The translations under genes were made by a program, and so were the position numbers. The notes below the pieces were generated by a model. It made no database searches. It saw only the letters and a program-made list of their open reading frames with translations, and was not told where the DNA came from. Below, piece after piece: positions 42,490 through 53,548 of a DNA stretch of 64,000 bases. This DNA comes from Channallabes apus (lineage: Eukaryota > Chordata > Actinopteri > Siluriformes > Clariidae): contig CM060104.1 in NCBI GenBank assembly GCA_030522415.1, forward strand, positions 26,137,325-26,201,324. Reading direction: 5' to 3'. Every line of letters starts with the position of its first letter. Within the stretch, counting starts at the first letter, position 1.

Positions 42490-43265
42490 TTTTGCCGGCT
42501 TTGCGCGGCAGCGTGCGGGAAGCTGTGAAAATGCCCTTCATTACCTGTACGGGGAAGTCGTGTTTCAGTCTGAAGTATTGAGTGTCTACTGAAGCCGAAA
42601 ATGTGTCCAAATTAAACCGCGCATGCGGGTTTGGAGACGCTGTGCCCGCGCTTTGTATCAGTCGGTTGGGAATCATCATGGAGGTACAACACGGCGTGGC
42701 TGCAGCTGGAGTTTGTCGTGTTCGAGGTAAGTTTAGCTTTCTTTTTTGGATGTGATTCTCGCTTTCATGACTCCCAATTAATGTTCATCTTAATCTCAGG
42801 ACTTACAATTAGCAATATTTCAGTTTTTAATAGTGTGGAGATTCACAAAACACCGTTTTCGTGTAAAAACCTGAACCTACGGAGCCCCCCAGGGGTCCTG
42901 TGGTAAATAAATAAATAACGAACCGAGTGCGCGGATTAATACACCGAGATGTGTGTTTCTTACCCCCACACCTCGTGAAAACGGCGTGTTCAGACAAAGG
43001 CTCGCCAGTGAGATGCCATTTCTGAACAAACTGAGTTAAAGCATTAAATGGTAAAAGAGCACTAGCAATAAACGTTTTTTTTTATTAATAAGTTACAAGT
43101 TAAATTTCAACTGTAAAGAACCTGTACATATGTTCATACAGTATTGACAGCAGCTCTAATTTGTCTAAATCGCATTGCAGACAATAAAAATAAGTCGAGT
43201 CATCCTGTGACCCTGCATGCTTAATCTTTCCACACATGATTCTTGCTTCTCACTTTTTCCTTAAT
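42490..43265 (+). repeat. unclassified repeat unit, copy B (with 51-codon spliced ORF)
   Basis: It matches 39878-40700 nearly throughout, ending at the common CTCACTTTTTCCTTAATC. The small ORF is kept: ATG 42678, donor 42727, acceptor 42799, stop 42904-42906, with a 73-bp intron as in copy A. Beyond 43265 the copies differ. An exon-like block bounded by CACAG and GTAAAG follows at 43463-43520 (RHESEEDLFDDFL), of unknown meaning. Confidence 0.6.
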
Positions 43266-43941
43266 CCCTCGCTGTTCTATCTTGTATTTTTCTAACGGTG
43301 TCAGAAACTTTGTGTTAGTAGCACTGCTTGACATGCTTGATGCCTTCCTCTTTTGTAATTTGCTTTGGATAAAGGCAAAACTTACAAAAGATGAAGAAAT
43401 GCCTAAATGTAGTTGTACGAATAAAAGATTATGTAATGATACAATGTAAATATTTTCACAGAAACAAAGCGTAAAGATGAGACATGAATCTGAAGAGGAT
43501 CTCTTTGATGATTTCCTGGTAAAGCATTGTTTTCTTATTAATTATACAATTTATTAATAACTTGAATATAGTGTTTGTTGCATTGGACAGAAGCATATAA
43601 ATGCAAATGAATATATAAATCTGAGTAATTATTGAACGAATTTTCATGTTTGGACTAACCCTTTAAATACAAACTCAGCATTCATCATAGGATTTCCTGA
43701 CACTGTAAAGGTGCAGAGTAATCTATGGAGTGTAGCCATCTCATGCCATGTTTTACAATGTTTTATTGATGCAAGATTATTGCTAAAGCAATTTAACCCA
43801 AGTTTATGAAGTATCTGAAGTATATATGAAGTGATGGTTATTTTTTATTATCAATTATTTTTATTTTTTTCTCTGTGAAATGAAGTCAGCACAGGTTGAA
43901 GCAATTCAGATTTTTTTTTGTTTCTAAATATATATATATTT

Positions 43942-43944
<3 letters not shown>

Positions 43945-44007
<63 letters not shown>
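43945..44007 (+). repeat. (GT)n microsatellite
   Basis: This is an uninterrupted tract of about 31 GT units. Confidence 0.96.
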
Positions 44008-44008
<1 letters not shown>

Positions 44009-44276
44009 CCGGTGCAAGGGCCATTGTCACTCATACTGTCGTAGTTTTTAGAGCCCTAAAAAAGCATTCGCTAGTAAGTAAGTAAATAAAAGACAAATGA
44101 ATAAATAGTTATATAAATATATATATATAATGGAAATATGTATAAAGAAAATATAATTAATATTTTCATGTTTAATTACAAAAAAAAAACATTTTAATGG
44201 TTAGTGATTGTTGCAGACATTTACACTATTTTTGAGAACTATTAAGTTCTCCTTCAACGTGTCATAGCCGATAACT

Positions 44277-44393
44277 GCCCCTTTGATCTGCTGGGTACGG
44301 CGGGGCGTCGAGTGCTGATCAGTGTGTGTAAAGTACGCTACTTTACACTGATCAGCCGTCGACGCCCCGCCATGCCCAGCACATCAAAGGGGC
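44277..44393. repeat. 117-nt near-perfect palindrome
   Basis: Arms 44277-44335 and 44339-44393 pair over more than 50 positions around a CGC centre. They start GCCCCTTTGAT and contain GGCGGGGCGTCGA and GCTGATCAGTGT. There are about five mismatches and one GTGT bulge. It is GC-rich in an AT-rich region. Three CTCCGTGcacaca units follow. Confidence 0.9.
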
Positions 44394-44399
44394 ACACTC

Positions 44400-46040
44400 A
44401 TAAACTCTCCGTGTGCACACACACAAACTCTCCGTGCACACACATAAACTCTCCGTGCACACACACACACACACACGATTTATAGATAAAATGCAGACAT
44501 AAACACGCCACCCCCCAGGAAAACAACAAACAAAAATATATAGACTACAGTACTCGCTTTTCCAACACGCTAGCGCGCTCCGATGTGAGCCGATTTATTC
44601 AAGTCATAATTAGAGAATATAGAGAGATTAATAACAGAGAAAGCATAATATGTCTATACAGTAAAAAAAAAGAAAAGTATCAAATCCAACTATTAAGTCT
44701 GACTTTATTGCTATCATTAACCATTTATGTTATATATTTATTTTATATTATTTTATTTTATATTACATTATTTTTTATATATTATATTTACACAATGCTT
44801 GCTCTGAAGGACTTTATCTAAAAGCCAGACTGGCCAAGTTTCTAATTCACTGCTGAAGTAGTTAAATATGCTTATTCTGTAGATACGTATATAGGTTACA
44901 TTTTAAAAGTACAATCGCAAGTAAATTACAAACTGAATGTAATGTAAAATATGAATAAACCAGTATTAGACACAGATATACGATATGGTAGTATATTCAA
45001 TGAAAAAGCTATTTACACGAGTGCTCAAATGTAAAGCAAACGCAATTATTAATTTATTGTGTATATTTAACTTCATTCAGCCATTTAAGTAATATGAAGA
45101 ATAACGTTCCTAACCCACTATTATTTTAATCTTAAATAAAGTTGGCCTAATACAATATTGTTTCCAATGCTGAAGCAAACATGATTTTGTTTTAGTCTAT
45201 TCGCTGAATACAATGCGACCCACATCACCTCTTGGTGAAGACCCACAGAAACCGTTACTGTAATCCCCCTTCTCACCTATCCTTGGTGTGAAAGTTATCA
45301 AACCGGTTTCGCTGATGGGGTAATTCTGCTTCAAGCACTTTCCGATGCTGTTGCTAGGAAATTCCACCCCACAGCCCACAACAACAAGCAAATAAGAGAC
45401 ATAATTAACGAACTTCTTAGAAAGAACAGATTGAGTTTTCTCTTTTCTTAAAAAAATAATAATTAATGAATACTCTTGCTTTTGTAAAGATTTTGAGTGA
45501 CCATTTTCATATACAGTACTGCCTGCTTTATTATATATTTAATAAAACTTTATTGCAACTAAATTGTGTGTGTGCCTTATTGAATATTTAATAATGCTTC
45601 CGGAACATTGTTGTCCATACGTTTTACAGTATGTACAGTATATTGAAAACAGTGAAACATAAAACACAAACCGAAAGGACAAATTAAGGAATGTACGAAA
45701 CATTAACACCTTTACCGTGTTCAAATAAATACTGTAGAGTTACTGCATTATGTTTCAAGACATCCTTAATTTAAAAAAAAATTCCCTAATTATATGTCCA
45801 CAAATACTTTGACAACATACACTTATCAACTTATCCACATAAACTTATCAACACAAACTCTCGCACGCACACACAATCTCAAAAAAAATTATATTAATAA
45901 CATACATATACAAATAAACAAAAATATAAACGTCTATATTGAAGTCTACGTGAACGCAGAGTCGGCTAAGCAGACGTGATGACGCGCGCGCCCTCACCTC
46001 TGTTACAGCTGCCTACTGTATTTGGCCAAAAGAATTATAA
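44400..46040. other. non-coding interior of the TIR element
   Basis: This is AT-rich sequence without a supported gene. Parts at 44675-44715 and 45195-45320 resemble piggyBac-like copies 1 and 2 (for example AAGTATCAAATCC and, inverted, ATTCGCTGAATACAATGCGAC), so it includes piggyBac-derived material. Confidence 0.4.
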
Positions 46041-46052
46041 TAATTGAACGAT

Positions 46053-46497
46053 ATGCCTGGTCCTGGAAAGAGACATTAACAGTCCGGCGCTGAGAAACGA
46101 AAGAACCGAAAGAAAAAAAAAAGCCTAAGATGAAGCCCATGCATCAATTCCAGAAATAAAACTTTACTTTATTCTGTCGACGTTAATAATGTAATAACGT
46201 AACGTTAACGTAAAATAACGTAAATTTCATTTAACAGCAGGGGGGACAATAAATATATATTTTTATAAATTTATTGCATTGTTTATGTTGTTTACAGTCA
46301 AGCCATCAACATACAATAAAATGTAAACATGAGATCTAAACTAAAAACTGTGCTCCCTGTGCTGGTGCTGGCAATATCATCTCTTTGTTCTGCTGTCTCC
46401 GGCTCCCTCCCTGGTCCTGAATCTGCCCCTTCCTCTACTCTCACTGTCTCAGAACAGGCTCCTGAAGCAGAAAAAAATGCAGGAAATTATGTTTTCT
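46053..46497 (+). pseudogene. decayed N-terminus of a zinc-finger (TTF/ZMYM1-like) hAT-type protein
   Basis: Reading MPGPGKRH, then QSGAEKRKNRKKKK resembles the basic N-terminus of TTF-type hAT transposases, followed in a shifted frame by SIPEIKLYF. A second exon-like block at 46370-46497 reads SGSLPGPESAPSSTLTVSEQ. A stop and a homopolymer shift are present and the transposase core is missing. The assignment is tentative. Confidence 0.3.
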
Positions 46498-46744
46498 AAC
46501 ATGCGTTAGATAGTTTTTTTTTATCACTCTATACACAATACTTTGCTATTTTTATAGATGTTGAACATCGTGAGCAAGCCTGAGATCATATTAACGTTAA
46601 TTATCACCAGCCGGCATGAATAGCACACGAGTAACGTGAGTTGGACGCACACCAATCGATTCGACTATGGTTAATCGCTCACTCCGTAGGCTCCCTGAAT
46701 AGGCGGGAAAGAGATGGAGACGCGCATTCGTGCTGGCTGGAAAA

Positions 46745-47488
46745 AAAAACTAAACAGATCTAACAGATGAGGACTCAGATTAATGTGCAAAAAATATATA
46801 ATAAAACTATATAAGTCTACATAGCCTTTATAAGACTCTACCTTAAGCGCACTTAAAACATTTTATTTAGTTTTAAAATAAAACAATTTTAAAACATCAT
46901 CACTCGGGATTCGAACCAGCACTTTGAAGATCTCTGATAGAGCGTTCTAACCGCTACACCAAGCGGCCACTTAGAGACACTGCACAACAGAGACGTTAAT
47001 AAGCCACTCGACTTCTTTGAAAGCAAGTGTACTTCTTTGATAAGTGACGAAGTAAGCCTGTTATAATAAAAACTTGGTGTTATTTGATCTTATTGGTTTA
47101 GAAATTTATATATAAATAAAACCCTACACACTTCTTTTCTAATGACACGTGATAAAATCTAAAGGCTCACTGTGTTAATATTTATTGTGCTTAAATTTGA
47201 TCTTAATAAGATTTGATTTAATTTGAATTCTACATTTGTACTGTAATTATAGTACTGTGATTATGAATTCGATCAACTACAGTGTTTCACTTGATGTTAT
47301 CGGCTACTACGTGTATTATTTAATGGGACGCGTCTCATTAATGAGGCAGAGAATGAACTAAGGCATGAGGCGTCAGTCTGTAGTTATATAGCGCCACTCA
47401 GTGGTAAAAGCCAGCAAATGCACAGCAAATGCACATGCCGTAATGCGGCGGCGACGTTAAATACGACGCTCAGATTTTGTAACCACTG
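46745..47488. repeat. right inverted arm of the TIR element
   Basis: It is complementary to 41770-42480, for example CAGATCTAACAGATGAGGAC near 46755 against GTCCTCATCTGTTAGATCTG near 42455. It includes the inverted tRNA-like cassette and ends at the 16-bp TIR. Confidence 0.85.
46897..46970 (-). tRNA. tRNA-like cassette in right arm (degenerate)
   Basis: On the minus strand it reads with A-box-like TGGTGTAGCGG (46951-46961) and B-box GGTTCGAATCC (46907-46917). The body differs from the left-arm cassette at several positions (CTATCAGAGATCTTC against CGACCAGAGATCTGC), so the arms have drifted apart but both keep the boxes. Confidence 0.45.
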
Positions 47489-48033
47489 TATGATGTTCTT
47501 TTTCTGAAATGCTGTGTTACTTTTACGCCAGATGTAACGGGACACGCACCTTCCAAAAAGTTAAACTTTTGTCTCGTCGGTCCACAAGGTATTTTCCCAA
47601 AAGTCTTGGCAATCATTAAGATGTTTTTTAGCAAAATTGAGACGAGCCTTAATGTTCTTTTTGCTTAAAAGTGGTTTGCGCCTTGGAAATCTGCCATGCA
47701 GGCCGTTTTTGCCCAGTCTCTTTCTTATGGTGGAGTCGTGAACACTGACCTTAATTGAGGCAAGTGAGGCCTGCAATTCTTTAGATGTTGTCCTGGGGTC
47801 TTTTGTGGCCTCTCGGATGAGTTGTCTCTGCGCTCTTGGGGTAATTTTGGTCGGCGGCCATTCCTGGGAAGGTTCACCACTGTTCCATGTTTTTGCCATT
47901 TGTGGATAATGGCTCTCACTGTGGTTCGCTGGAGTCCCAAAGCTTTAGAAATGGTTTTATAACCTTTACCAGACTGATAGATCTCAATTACTTTTGTTCT
48001 CATTTGTTCCTGAATTTCTTTGGATCTTGGCAT
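47489..48033 (-). pseudogene. Tc1 transposase, truncated and frameshifted
   Basis: The ATG at 48033 gives MPRSKEIQEQMRTKVIEIY and the helix-turn-helix regions (YKTISKALGLQRTTVRAI). Near 47860 the frame changes because bases are lost relative to the copy at 63737; the second frame (47561-47899) carries ITPRAQRQLIREATKDP, then the start of the catalytic domain with FWENTLWTDETKV (first D). The frame ends at 47489 and the second and third catalytic residues are absent. Confidence 0.88.
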
Positions 48034-48402
48034 GATGTCTAGCTTTTAGTCTACTTCTCTGTCTCAGGTAGCTCCTATTTAAGTGATTTCTTGATTGAAA
48101 CAGGTGTGGCAGTAATCAGGCCTGGGGGTGACTACAAAAATTGAACTCAGGTGTGATAAACCACAGTTAAGTTATTTTTTAACAAGGGGGGCAATCACTT
48201 TTTCACACAGGGCCATGTAGATTTGGAGTTTTTTTTCTCCCTTAATAGCGTAAACCTTCATTTAAAAACTGAATTTTGTGTTCAATTATGTTATCTTTTG
48301 ACTAATAGTTAATGGTTTTTGATGAGCAGAAGCATTTAAGTGTGACAAACATGCAAAAGAATAAGAAATCAGGAAGGGGGCAAATAGTTTTTCACACCAC
48401 TG
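47489..48402 (-). mobile_element. Tc1-like transposon, 3' part missing
   Basis: The outer terminus at 48402 reads CAGTGGTGTGAAAAACTATT on the minus strand and is followed by TA. The same terminus starts the copy at 63358. The transposase starts at 48033 and breaks off at 47489, where the TIR element begins. Confidence 0.9.
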
Positions 48403-48411
48403 TATATGTGC

Positions 48412-48690
48412 AGGGCCGTGCAGAGACGTTTAAAGGGGCGGGTGCTCAAAGTTAAAAAAGATAGTCACACCAGTGCCCGTATATTTAAAGTGCATTAACA
48501 CTAACATATCATACATACATCTTTACAATAAGAATAATAACAATAATAAATTCGGAGAACTACTACTACTACTACTAATAATAATAATTCTGAATGGAGA
48601 AAGCGCAGTCAAAGAAGTACCATCATTGAAGGAGAGAAAAAAATGAAGAATAAATACATATCAGTTTGAGCTTGACATGTTCAATGGGCG
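48412..48690. other. possible hAT end and short trinucleotide tract
   Basis: The sequence from 48412 (CAGGGCCGTGCAGAGACG) resembles a terminus of Charlie-like hAT elements. A (CTA)n/(ATA)n tract lies at 48560-48590. The other end was not found. Confidence 0.4.
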
Positions 48691-48850
48691 CCTCAGAGAG
48701 ACAACCCATTTTCGGCTTCACAATACTTCAGAACATGACTGCCCCCTACAGGTAATGAAGGGCATTTTCACAGCTTCCCGCACGCAGCCGCAGCCAGTCA
48801 CGGGATTCCTTTTCTCGAAACGTGCGTTCTTAATGGCCAGATCTGTAGCT
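48690..48850 (-). repeat. unclassified repeat unit, copy C (partial)
   Basis: On the minus strand it matches the first part of units A and B, for example GAAAATGCCCTTCATTACCT, GTAGGGGGCAGTC and CGTTTCGAGAAAAGG. The small ORF region is not included. Confidence 0.7.
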
Positions 48851-49508
48851 CCAATGTATCGTCATCTGCACACAGAGGCAGAGACACAACCGACATGGTG
48901 TGTAAAAACGGAAAATAATCAGTGTGAAGAAGTGTAAACAAACTTGTGATAGCTGGGCTAATGGGCTAGCGATGCTAATGCCGGCTAAAAGCGGTGTGCT
49001 GCAAAACAATTAAAACTTAACGATATAACAAGCGTTTCAAGTGAATATATTATAAGATAAAATACTTATCTGTTATATGTTCACTCTCCATAAGGGGACG
49101 AAAAAGTTGAAAAATTGGTCAATCTGGCGGAGCTCGGAAAAAAGCAGGGTCTATATATATGCTTCCGTAAAATATCGACAATTCACCATTCATTCCCGCA
49201 TTGATAATCAGCAATATTTTATAAGGAGATTTAGGGATTTACTTAATTGTATAACGTTTTAAGAAAATTCATTAGTTCGTTCATTCTATTTGAAGCGTCA
49301 GAACTTATCGGATAATTTTTTAGTGTGACAGTGCTTTAGATTAGTTCTGAACTCGCTTCTGTGAAATTATCGCTAAAACAATGTAACCCCTCCTCAGGAT
49401 ATAAAGCTTTATTATTGTGTTTGATTAAATCAGATCTACCACAGCTGAACAACTTCACTTTTCCGTTATGGTAACATAAGCACCTCGGATACCTGTCGCT
49501 GCTGCTTA

Positions 49509-49579
49509 TCAATGGTGGTTCAGTGGTAGGTGTTTCGCCTTCCGTGTGGAAGACCCGGGTTCGATTTCCAGCCAGTGAT
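49509..49579 (+). tRNA. tRNA-Gly(UCC)-like sequence in left arm
   Basis: The 71-nt segment folds as a tRNA-Gly: acceptor TCAATGG / CCAGTGA (six of seven pairs), TGGTTCAGTGGTA D-arm, anticodon stem TTCGC / GTGGA around loop CTTCCGT (anticodon TCC), and T-loop GGTTCGATT. The A and B boxes are intact. The T stem has one mismatch. It lies in a transposon arm and an inverted relative is in the other arm, so it is tRNA-derived and probably not a host tRNA gene. Confidence 0.5.
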
Positions 49580-49959
49580 CAACAACGACAATAATATTTA
49601 GGGTTTCTAAATTAAGTTGAAATGTAAATTATTGTGTCCTATTTATATGATGTCGTCCTCGATGATGATTCTAAATATATAAATACTTTTTCAAGTTAAA
49701 AATTTTCATGCTCCAGCGATATGTAATGACTGCTAATTTTTCTTTACCTTTTCCGCTAAAGTGAAGATCCGTTGTTCACTAGTTCCCTACAATGCTACAG
49801 TTCGCTACTCTGTGCAGCTGTGTGTGTACGGAGAGTTTGTGTATATGTGCGCATTTCATATGTAGCAGTTTGAGCAGTTAGTAGTATATATGTATGTGTG
49901 CCTGTTTCATATATGCGTATGCAAGTGTTTCATGTGTGTGTGCATGAGTGAAGTTTGAT

Positions 49960-50450
49960 TTAAGCCCTATACGGCGCTTCATAGAGTTTCAGGTAAAAAA
50001 AATATCTTTCGTATGTTTCTCCTTTACCAACTCCAGAATAAATGGTCCTCCTGCTTATGGTCACATTCATGCACTGTTTATATAGAATATGTGCATTAAT
50101 TGCCGCCAGGTCCAGGAGGTTGTAAAAGACAGCCACAGGCCAGCGCTGGGTGCCTCCATGCACTGAATACAGTCGCGCCATTTCATCCATAACATCAACG
50201 CCAACTTTCGTGCTGTTGTAGCAGGAAATTGTTTCAGGCAGTTTCTTTTCGCCATTATCAGTTGAAACTGCCTGATGCATTCTGCTCAGAATGCATACAT
50301 TTTTCTTTCGTTTTGCCTGTGAGCGTTATTTTTCTTCCTTTCCCCAGGAAAGGCTCCACAATACGCATTACAACAGTGTCTGATAACCGCTGACCAGCCG
50401 CCCTACTGTCGTCTTTCCCTAGATAGGGCTTTAGTAGGGTACCCCCAGCC
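49960..50450 (-). pseudogene. piggyBac transposase, C-terminal remnant (copy 2)
   Basis: The frame 49960-50280 reads MHQAVSTDNGEKKLPETI, then YNSTKVGVDVMDEMARLYSV and VAVFYNLLDLAAINAHILYK, the same region as in copy 1 but with DEM for DQM and a changed end after TISRR. Upstream, an interrupted frame at about 50300-50440 matches the GKGRNI and RLSDTVVM section. It is not functional. Confidence 0.82.
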
Positions 50451-50756
50451 CCTTAACGACCATAATTGTAACATATATGTACATGTCAGAAATAAAAATA
50501 CTTATGTTTTAAATTAATCCAATGAACACAAAAATATCAAATTCAGATTCAAATTTTATTTGTCACATACACAGTCATACACAGTATAATATGCAGTGAA
50601 ATGCTTACACGACCGCCAGTGACCTTAAAAAGAAAATAAAAGCTTGTACGTAAAATAAATAATCAATAAAAAGGAAATACTAAAGAAATAAATTTAACTA
50701 GTAAAATTAATTGTACAATAAGGGCATAATAAAATATTTCAAAATATAGGGGGGTA

Positions 50757-50818
<62 letters not shown>

Positions 50819-50967
50819 TAAAAGTGACCGTGGTTGTGCAAATATGCATGAAAGGTGACTAATGAAAGTGACATGTGTAATTGTCCAGATGTATAAATAT
50901 TTAGTGCAAGTGTGTATGAATGTGTCCATGATTGTCCAGTCAGTGTTGTGAGCTTAAAAAGATGTTA

Positions 50968-51283
50968 TTAGTCCTGTGTGGAGGTGTGATTGTGATTGAG
51001 AGACCTTATCGCCTGCGGGAAGAAGCTCCTCCTCAGCCTCTCTGTGTTGGCCTTTAGGGAGCGGAATCGCTTCCCAGACCGCAACAAAGAGAACAGTCCA
51101 TTACTGGGGTGACTGAGGTCCTTCATGATCTTCCTGGCCTTAATCCAGCACCGCTTGCTGTAGATGGAGTGCAGGTCAGGGAGCTCAGTGCGGATGATGC
51201 GCTTGGCTGATCGCAGCACCCTCTGTAGAGCTCGTCTTTCCTGCATGGTGCTGTTCCCGAACCAGGTCGTGATGTTTCCCGTC
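50968..51283 (-). pseudogene. LINE A2 RT C-terminal end
   Basis: The frame reads TWFGNSTMQERRALQRVLRS, then SGKRFRSLKANTERLRRSFFP. It joins, across the L2-B insertion, directly to FYSCTIQSIL at 54902-54935. Confidence 0.85.
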
Positions 51284-52856
51284 AGGATTCAATTCAATTC
51301 AATTCAATTTTATTTATATAGCGCTTTTAACAATGGTCATTGTCTCAAAGCAGCTTCACAAAAATTAAAGAAATTTAACAAAAAAATAATAATAATAATA
51401 AAAAAGAAATTAATTAATTAAAAAATAAATAAATAAATAAAAATAATAATAATAATTATAGAAAAGAAAATAATTGGAAGTGTGGATGTGCGAGAAAAAT
51501 GTGCAGATAATAATAATGAGACGAATGAATGAAATTTCTCTGATGAGCAAGCCAAGGGTGACGGCGACGGTGGCAAGGTGGCAACTCCCTGAGATGGCAT
51601 TAGGAAGAAACCTTGAGAGGAACCAGACTCAACAGGGAACCCATCCTCATTTGGGCGATAACAGATAGAAATGATATAACATCCTGTGTGTTGTGCAGGT
51701 GAAAATTCAATATGACAGAAATTATTTAAATTGACATGAAGACCAGTTCAGCATAGGGACGAGTCAGTAGGTGCAGAGGGCAGATGAGGTCTGGATCACT
51801 GGAAGCACAGGAGCAGCATGTGTAGCTCCAACCATCATAAAGCTGAATCCAGCTGGAGCTGGTCCTTCTCTGGATGCCTCAGGAACCTAGCAGGGTCGGC
51901 CTTTGTCTACTGAAGCTGGCAAAATCTCCCGATGCCTCGGCATGGGTAGAGAAATACAGAACAGATGGGGAGAATTAGCGTAGTTGCCATTCGGTATAGG
52001 TGTACTGGAGTATGAGTTATGTGTATGCCAGATTAAAAAGATGCGTCTTGAGTCTACTTTTGAACTGAGAAACCGTGTCTGCTCCCCGAACACTGTCTGG
52101 AAGGCTATTCCAAAGCTTTGGAGCTAAATATGAAAAAGCCCTACCCCCTTTTGTAGATTTTTAAACTCTGGGAACTACCAGAAGTCCGGAGCTTTGTGAT
52201 CTTAAGGCGCGTGGTGGATTGTAGCGCATCAGAAGACTGGTTAGGTATGTGGGAGCTAAACCATTTAAGGCCTTGTATGTAAGTAATACTATTTTGTAAT
52301 TTATTCTAAACTGAACAGGTAGCCAGTGCAGGGATGATAATATTGGGGTTATATGATCATATTTTCTGGATCTAGTGAGAACCCTGGCAGCTGCATTTTG
52401 GATTAACTGAAGCTTGTTTATTGAGGATGCAGGACAACCACCTAGTAATGCATTACAATAGTCCAGTCTGGAGGTCATGAATGCATGAACTAGTTTTTCT
52501 GCATCAGATACGGATAAGATGTTCCTAAGTTTAGCAATATTTCAAAGATGGAAAAAGGCTGTTTTCGTGATATTTGAAATGTGATTTTCAAAAGACAAAT
52601 TACTGTCTAATATTACGCCCAGGTCTTTTACTGCTGAGCTGGTAGTAACAGTACATCCTTCTAAGCGGAGGCTAAATTGTGAAAGCTGTTGTGTGCTGGT
52701 TTTTGGGCCAATAAGTAATATCTCTGTCTTATCTGAATTTAATTAAAGAAAGTTATTGGTCATCCAATCTTTTATGTCCTGGACACACTCAGTTAATCTA
52801 GACAACTTAGGTATTTCGTCTGGTTTAGTTGAGATATATAATTGGGTATCATCAGC

Positions 52857-53548
52857 ATAATTCAGTTTTATTTGTATAGCGCTTTTAACAATTGACATTG
52901 TCTCAAAACAGCTTTACACAATCAAAAGAATTATTTAAGTTTGTATGGAATGTGAAGCGGCGCGGTGGTGTAGTGGTTAGCACTGTCGCCTTGCACCTCC
53001 AGGGTCTGGGTTCGATTCCCCGGCCAGGCTCGATTCCCGTCTCTGTGTGCATGGAGTTTGCATGTTCTCCCCGTGCTTGGTGGGTTTCCTCCGGGTACTC
53101 CGGTTTCCTCCCACAGTCCAAAGACATGCAGGTTAGGCTAATTGGCGTTCCTAAATTGCCCGTAGTGTGTGATTGGGTGTGTGAGTGTGTGTATGTGTGT
53201 GTGCCCTGCGATGGATTGGCACCCTGTCCAGGGTGTACCCCGCCTAGTGCCCAAAGTCTCCTGGGATAGGCTCCAGGCCCCCCGCGACCCTGAACACAGG
53301 ATTAAGCGGTATAGAAGATGAATGAATGGAATGTGAATGTGTATGAATAAAATGTTCAGATATTCCCTGGCGAGCAAGCCCGAGGGCGACAGTGGCAAGG
53401 AAAAACTCCCTGAGATGGTAATAGGAAGAAACCTTGAGAGGAACCAGACTCGACAGGGAACCCATCCTCATCTGGGTGAAACAGATAGCAGGAAATGATC
53501 TGCATTTATACAGTGTTAGGTTTAGCTATAATAGTTGATGTTAACAAT
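52857..53548 (-). mobile_element. L2-B 3' end fragment nested in L2-B
   Basis: The fragment corresponds to the 3' UTR of the family (compare 10090-10407): TATAGCGCTTTTAACAATTG, ATCTGGGTGAAACAGATAGC. The host L2-B reads HGISFHC on one side and YADD on the other, so the insertion point is clear to within a few bases. It is itself split by a SINE. Confidence 0.88.
52957..53326 (+). mobile_element. complete tRNA-headed SINE, 11-bp TSD
   Basis: This is the reference copy of the SINE family in the window (370 bp). Flanks are TGGAATGTGAA at 52946-52956 and 53327-53337. The head has GTGGTGTAGTGGTTAGCAC (A-box) and GGGTTCGATTCCC (B-box), the body has CTCCGGTTTCCTCCCACAG and TGGATTGGCACCCTGTCCAG, and the tail is (AATG)n. 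It is the innermost of four elements nested in piggyBac copy 2. Confidence 0.95.

Larger units (their letters stand above)
41770..47488. mobile_element. DNA element with 16-bp TIRs and 0.7-kb inverted arms carrying tRNA-like cassettes
   Basis: Termini CAGTGGTTACAAAATC (41770-41785) and its exact complement at 47473-47488 are flanked by TA on both sides. Arms of about 720 bp (41770-42480 and 46745-47488) are inverted copies. The interior holds repeat unit copy B, a palindrome, sequence related to piggyBac interiors (45190-45320, 44680-44700) and a decayed zinc-finger-like start. TA targets and CAGT ends suggest the Tc1/mariner group, but no such transposase was found; the class is open. Confidence 0.65.

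Noticed and set aside
49509..49579. Functional tRNA-Gly gene
   Set aside because: The fold is good, but the mismatch in the T stem, transposon location and an inverted relative make a tRNA-derived module more likely. Not fully excluded.
50757..50814. Structured regulatory site in the (AT)n run
   Set aside because: It is a simple TA dinucleotide microsatellite in the 3' UTR of LINE A2.
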